DNA from: Bacillota bacterium
GTDB lineage: Bacteria; Bacillota; Dethiobacteria; Dethiobacterales; Dethiobacteraceae
Reading direction: 5' to 3'
DNA: 21,708 bases
NCBI GenBank assembly: GCA_024650095.1
Contig: JANKMV010000003.1
Span: 1,762-23,469 of the forward strand
The notes under the pieces were generated by a model. It saw only the letters and a list, made by a program, of their open reading frames with translations, searched no databases and was not told the DNA's origin. Shown piece after piece: positions 12,401 to 18,400 of this stretch. Each line of letters opens with the position of its first letter. Within the stretch, counting starts at the first letter, position 1. A program made the translations under genes and the position numbers.

Positions 12401-15400
12401 ATTCTGAAACAGCGTCCATCGTTAACACGCAATCACGACCCTGGGCATATTTGCATACAACCGCTGCGGGCGGCGTGTATGGCACAAATGTTACGTTAAT
12501 CGGTGTGAGTAAACTCGGTCTGTATGGCACTGTAAATCACCTGATACTCAGAACATATAGTTATGGCTACACAGCCGGGGGCACCGGATCCATTATTTCC
12601 ACATCGGAAAACTATGTGAGGGTACATGGCACCGTTAATATTCAAAATGGTGCCGGCGAAGATGTCTCTGTATTGAAAGGGAAGGATATAGAAATTATCG
12701 CCACGTCCCCTCGAGAGAGCGAAACTGTTTATGTAAATGTAGCCGAGTATAAAGCCGATACTGTAGTTGAATACGTGTTGAAAGCAATTACAAAGGTTAT
12801 GCAAGTGGTAGAAAAGGTTACTCAAAAAGTCGTGAAAAAGTTACCCTGGCCGCTAAATAAAATCGTGTCGTGGGTCGTGCGTACAGTTGTACGAACGGTT
12901 ACATATATCGTGAATGTATTGGTTGAAGTTATTCTCCAGAGTGAAACAGACACAATCTTGAAAGGGAATTACATTAGCCAAAACAATGTCATCTTGAATG
13001 GCCACATATACTACGGCGCCAACGTTCCCATTGCCATTATCATAAATGAGTATGGTGATGTATCGGGTGCACCGGGTTTAGGTTATGTGAAAGATGAGGC
13101 AGCAGGTACCATTACCCTTGAATCGTTTGTCTCAGCGGCAACAGGAAGCCTGAATATTACTTCTTATATGGGCAGGATAGCAGGAAATGTGGTTGTTTAT
13201 ACCAATGCCATCATTTCAGAGTTCACAATAATTAATCATTCTAATTATCATCTAATCATTAATGGCTTAAATTTAGTGGCCAATGATTCAGACACCCATA
13301 GTGATTATAACTTCTACTGCTCCACGTACGATCTTGTTGTTACGGATGCTACGGAGATTATAGAAGCCCCCATTATCTCCATAACTAGCACCAAGGGCAA
13401 GGATATCATCTTTAATGGTAAGATATCCACCTACTCCGCTACACTCATTGTGCTTACCGAGGGCAATGTATATATGAACGCCTCAGCTGCCTTGGAAGTC
13501 AATCAGGTAGAGATTTACGCTCATGATGTGGGACGTGCGGCACAGCGAATTATTGTCTATCTATTTCTCGTAGAAAATAGTACGGGTGCTGATGTGAAAC
13601 CACAGGTGATCATCCATGCAAGTGGTGATATTTATGCATCTATCAATGTCAGAAGATATATTGATAATATCGCTGGTGATATAGATATTAGTCAAATTTC
13701 TCTTTTAGATGGCGCAAGAGTCGTTTCCATTATTGGGCAGGGTGTGGTGGATGTAATCTTCCCTAGAGCCGCTTTGATTGTGGCTGAAAAAATGGAGACA
13801 TCAACAAGCTCTACCTATACGTACGAATACTATGAAATCATACAGACTCCCATCACGGATGCCATTGAAGCCTATTGGGAATATGAGAAGATTCTCATCG
13901 AAGATGATCTCTATTTGGCGGTAGTATATAATGAGGCAACTGGGAGCTATGAATATCTCTACTTTACAGACGCAGATTATACGCAGCCATTTATTGTGCC
14001 CGACGGTTACCGCGTAATTACAGAAAACGATGGTGACCTGGATACATACTACCTACTTAGCAATGAAGCCCAAACCGGCTATCGTTATGTGGGCGGCGAC
14101 AATGATGGGCAGGAATACGAATACGATGAGGATAGTATTATCATCTTTGACCGTGAACAACAGCAATATTATCTTGTTACAACGATCCTGGTGACGATTG
14201 TAGCAGATCTACCTGAAACGATTACGTCCTTCGGATCCCAAATAACTGTCTATGCAGTAAATGGTGTCTATTACATAGAAGAGATGCAAGGAAACAAGGT
14301 TGATATCTCCGTAACATCCACTCCTGCCACGCAAAATACCTTGGTAATTGAAGGTAGTGTCTCTGCAGTTAATACGCTGAGTATTAGAACATATCATAGC
14401 GGAGATATTCTCATCACGGGGTCTGTTACGACAAGCGGTTCTTTGCTGGAAATCGTAGCAGCGGGAATTGTGGAGATTAATGGAGATGGGCAAATCAGAG
14501 GAGATCTGGTCAATACGGATGTCTACCTTGAAAGTAGAGCCATCAGCACAAATAAAACAGCTTCAAACCGCGTTGATCTAGCAGGAAAAACCATTGAGAT
14601 TATCACGGTCTCCGGTGTGGGAAGTAGTGGTAATCCCATCGCTGTTGATTCTGGAATACAAGGTTTATCTGTAACCGCCAGCGCTGGCGATATAGACCTC
14701 GTCAGTTATATTAGTCCCATGTATGTGAATCAAATTATCTCAAGCGGCCTTGTCGCTCTTACATCCAAACAAATGATTCTCAATGCCTGGGATAACACCG
14801 CGGCCAATATTCTTGCTGCGACCTTGAAGCTACAAGTGAGTGAAGGTGGCATTGGTGAGTCTACAAAATTCCTACTCGTTAACACAATGGATGCGATTGA
14901 TATAACAGCCTCTGGCTCAATCTATCTCAAGCAACTAGATAAAGTGGCTATACTGGAAAATTTATCAAGCTTGCATGGTTCTGTTTATTTTGTAGCAGAA
15001 AACAATATTAACGTCATTTATGTTTCTGCACTGGCTTCGGTATATCTAGAGAGCTTACATGGAGCTATTCTCGATGGACGTACGGACAGCTCTGCGAGTA
15101 TTGTGGCAAATGAGATCACGCTTGTTGCGAACAATACCATAGGTACTCAGACCAAAGACGTAACCATCAATATAGGTGAGGGTATGCTAACCGCTTCTGC
15201 GCAAGGAAGTATCTATTTGATTCAGCCTAACGGGGATGTAAAGATAGCGTTATTGGAGAGCATAAGCGGTTCCATAGTGTTTACCGCTCAGGGTGATATC
15301 CAAATTGATACTGTGCGGGCAAAACACGACGTCTTTATACAGACTGCAGGTAGTATTGATGGTGTTGGCGATGAAGAAGCTGTAAATATAGAGGCTTGCA

Positions 15401-18400
15401 ACCTTGTGCTTCGCGCCAATGGTGCGATTGGTGCAATGAACAGACCATTGGTTATTTACATCACTGGTACAGTGGGCGCCTCCGCCGAGTATGACATTGT
15501 GATTGTTAGCCTAGGAACAGAGGACATAACAATTGCTTCGCTGATAAGCGAGCAGGGAAATATATACCTGACATCAATAGGCAATGTTACTATTCTTGAA
15601 ATGCAGGCTGGAAATATCATAGTAGAGGGTCAGAACGATGTAACGATTGAGATGATGGTTTCCGCGGAAACTAATGTATATGGTCTTGGCAATGTAGTGC
15701 TAACCAATGTGAACACCGGAAATATCACGGTTGAAGGTCAGGGCGATGTAACCATCGTAACGATGCTTGCCAGGGAAACTCAGGTAAGGGGTCTAGGTAT
15801 TGTCGCCCTAACGGATGTAACCGCTGGGAATGTCATAGTAGAGGGTCAGAATGATGTAACCATCTCTGTGTTAATTGCTGAGAGCATTTTGGTTAGGAGT
15901 CTGGGTGACGTCACAGGAACTGAAATGAGAGCTAAAAACTTTGTTGACCTGAAAGCAGTTGCTATTTATAGCGGTGGTTTACCAGAAGAATCAGCGGATA
16001 TTTTTGCCCCGATTATAACTTTGCAAGCTAATGATAATATAGGAACCGCAGCACAGTTCGTGACTTTGTGGCAAATGGAAAATGGAACGATAACGGTCAC
16101 AGCGGGTGATGATATCTTTATCAGGAGTGCGGGCGATGTTCCTCTCAATGTGGAAGAGCTCGCTAGCCATGCTGGCGGCATTATCTTCACAGCCGCAACT
16201 ACGGTCACGATGAATGCAGTAAGCGCCCTTACGGACATTGCAATTACAGTTCATGATGGGAACCTGCATCTGCTGAGCATCATTACAAAGCAAAAGATAA
16301 GCATTATGGTTAAGCGTGGTTCTGTTATCGGTGAGGGCGAGCTAGTAGCCAATATTTTTGCCCAAGAAATGGTAATCACGGCATCAGACTATGTGGGGAG
16401 TGAGGAAAGGCCACTCTTGACCCATACGGAATTTGTATCCGTGTTGGCTGGGAAAGATATTGAGCTAATCGATATTGCCGGAGACATTGTTGTCAAGCAG
16501 TTGGTCAGTGATGCCGGACAGATCCATCTTCAGTCCGCAGGTACAATCTATGTTGCTGAAGTGAAAAGTCCATTACAGGTCCGACTGGTGGCAAACGGCG
16601 GCATCTATGCCAGTGGCACAGACGTCAATGTTACAGCCTCCGATCTTTACTTGTATGGCCCAGAGGGAATTGGGTTAGCGCAAATGTGGCTAGTGATTGC
16701 TTTACAAAACGAAGCGACATTACATGCGTATGCAAACGGTTCTATCTATCTTGCTCATGTTGGGGGTCAGATTCATGTGATCATGGTAGAGAGCAAGAAT
16801 GGTGATGTATGGCTCACGTCCACGGGTGATCTCCTTCTTGAAAACATTGTGAGTCAAGGTTTAGCAGCTCTTGAAGTAACAGCCGGGGGTATATATAACC
16901 ATAAGATAGCTGATGGAGCCAATATTAGAGCTTCAGCCATAGAATTACAAGCACAAACAGAGATAGGTGAAAAGCAGGCGCCACTAGTAACAGACGTAGT
17001 AGGTGCAGCTACCATCAAAGCCTATGCTGCCACTTCAATTTATCTTACCAATCTCTCACAGGTTATTCATATCCTAGATATGCAAAGCAGTGAGGGAGAT
17101 ATTGTGGTGATGACACTGGGTACTATTTATATAGCTAGCATGCAGGCGATGCAAATTGAAGTGAGTACAGATAAAGCGATCTATAGTGAAAACGCAGATC
17201 TTACTAATTTATCTGCTGATAACATTTACTTGCAGGGCTTCTCCATCGGAGAGCGCAACCATGAGTTATCCATTGAGACTATGCTAGGAAACCTATATGT
17301 CACAGCTTTAGAGGGTGTATATATTAAAGGCGTGCAGAATTCGCTACGCCTAGGGCAAATTCAGGTGTTGGATGGACCCCTTGTCCTCCTTTCTGAAGTC
17401 TCTCTCCTAAACGGTTTAACTAACGAAATCAACATTATGGCAAATGGGATTGAGATAATTGTCAGTAATGGCGATGTTGGAACAAAGCTGAACCCCATTA
17501 CCATGGATTCTGTTGAAGGCAGCCTGGTACAACTCTCTGCTGCGGGTAGTATTTATCTAAATGAGATGAATGGTTCTTTGCTTATAGCGCAGATCTTCGC
17601 CGGAGAAAATGCAGAGATTACAGCAGCGCAAGATATGCTAGGTCTATCTAGTGATACCCCCAATGTTGTGGCAACCCAGGCCGTATTGATTGCTCTTGAG
17701 GGCAATATCGGATCGCCTGAAACTCCGTTAACGGTGAGCTCAAGTACGATATCGGCTTTCGCAAAAGATTTTATTCATCTTAAATCTTCCCAGGCCATGG
17801 ATGTTACAGAAATGGTAGCACAAGAGGCTATCTTCTTAGAAGCTTTCAATATCTCTGGCGGAGGTCTAGCAACAAAGCATTTTGAAGCCATGGCAACCAA
17901 TTCCTTAGGTAGTGAGAGTGAACCTTTCTCCATAACCGTTCAAACGGTCGCTTTACAAGCGGGATATGGTGTATACGTGAGCAATACCGGTGACTTACGT
18001 ATTGAGAATATAACGGCAAGAATAGTGGAGCTCGAGGCAGACAGCATCAAAATGTTGGCAAACACAAGCCCTGCTATTGTTGCTTTCGCATTAAAACTTG
18101 TTGTCAAAACCGGTATTGGCGAGCATGAGCAAGCTCCTTTTGCGGTCAATGTCAATAGATTTACAGGACAAACGGCAATCGGATCCATTTATTTCAAAAA
18201 TGCCAAAAGTATTGTTGTGGCAAACATCGTAGCGCCTACTAGTGTGTATTTGTTAATTAGCGGGTCTCTAACCGGTAACGGGTTAGCGGTTACCACTGGC
18301 AAGTTTATCTTTAATGCAACCTCCGTTGACCTTATAGGCAGCGTTAAGCATATCGAAGGTCGCAGCAGAGGAAACGTAGTCTACGTAAATAGGGGCGCAT

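Noticed and set aside
14497..14505. RGD tripeptide (residue about 4706), a possible integrin-binding motif
   Set aside because: A single occurrence in a 6,482-residue protein is expected by chance, and nothing else suggests a host-cell ligand.
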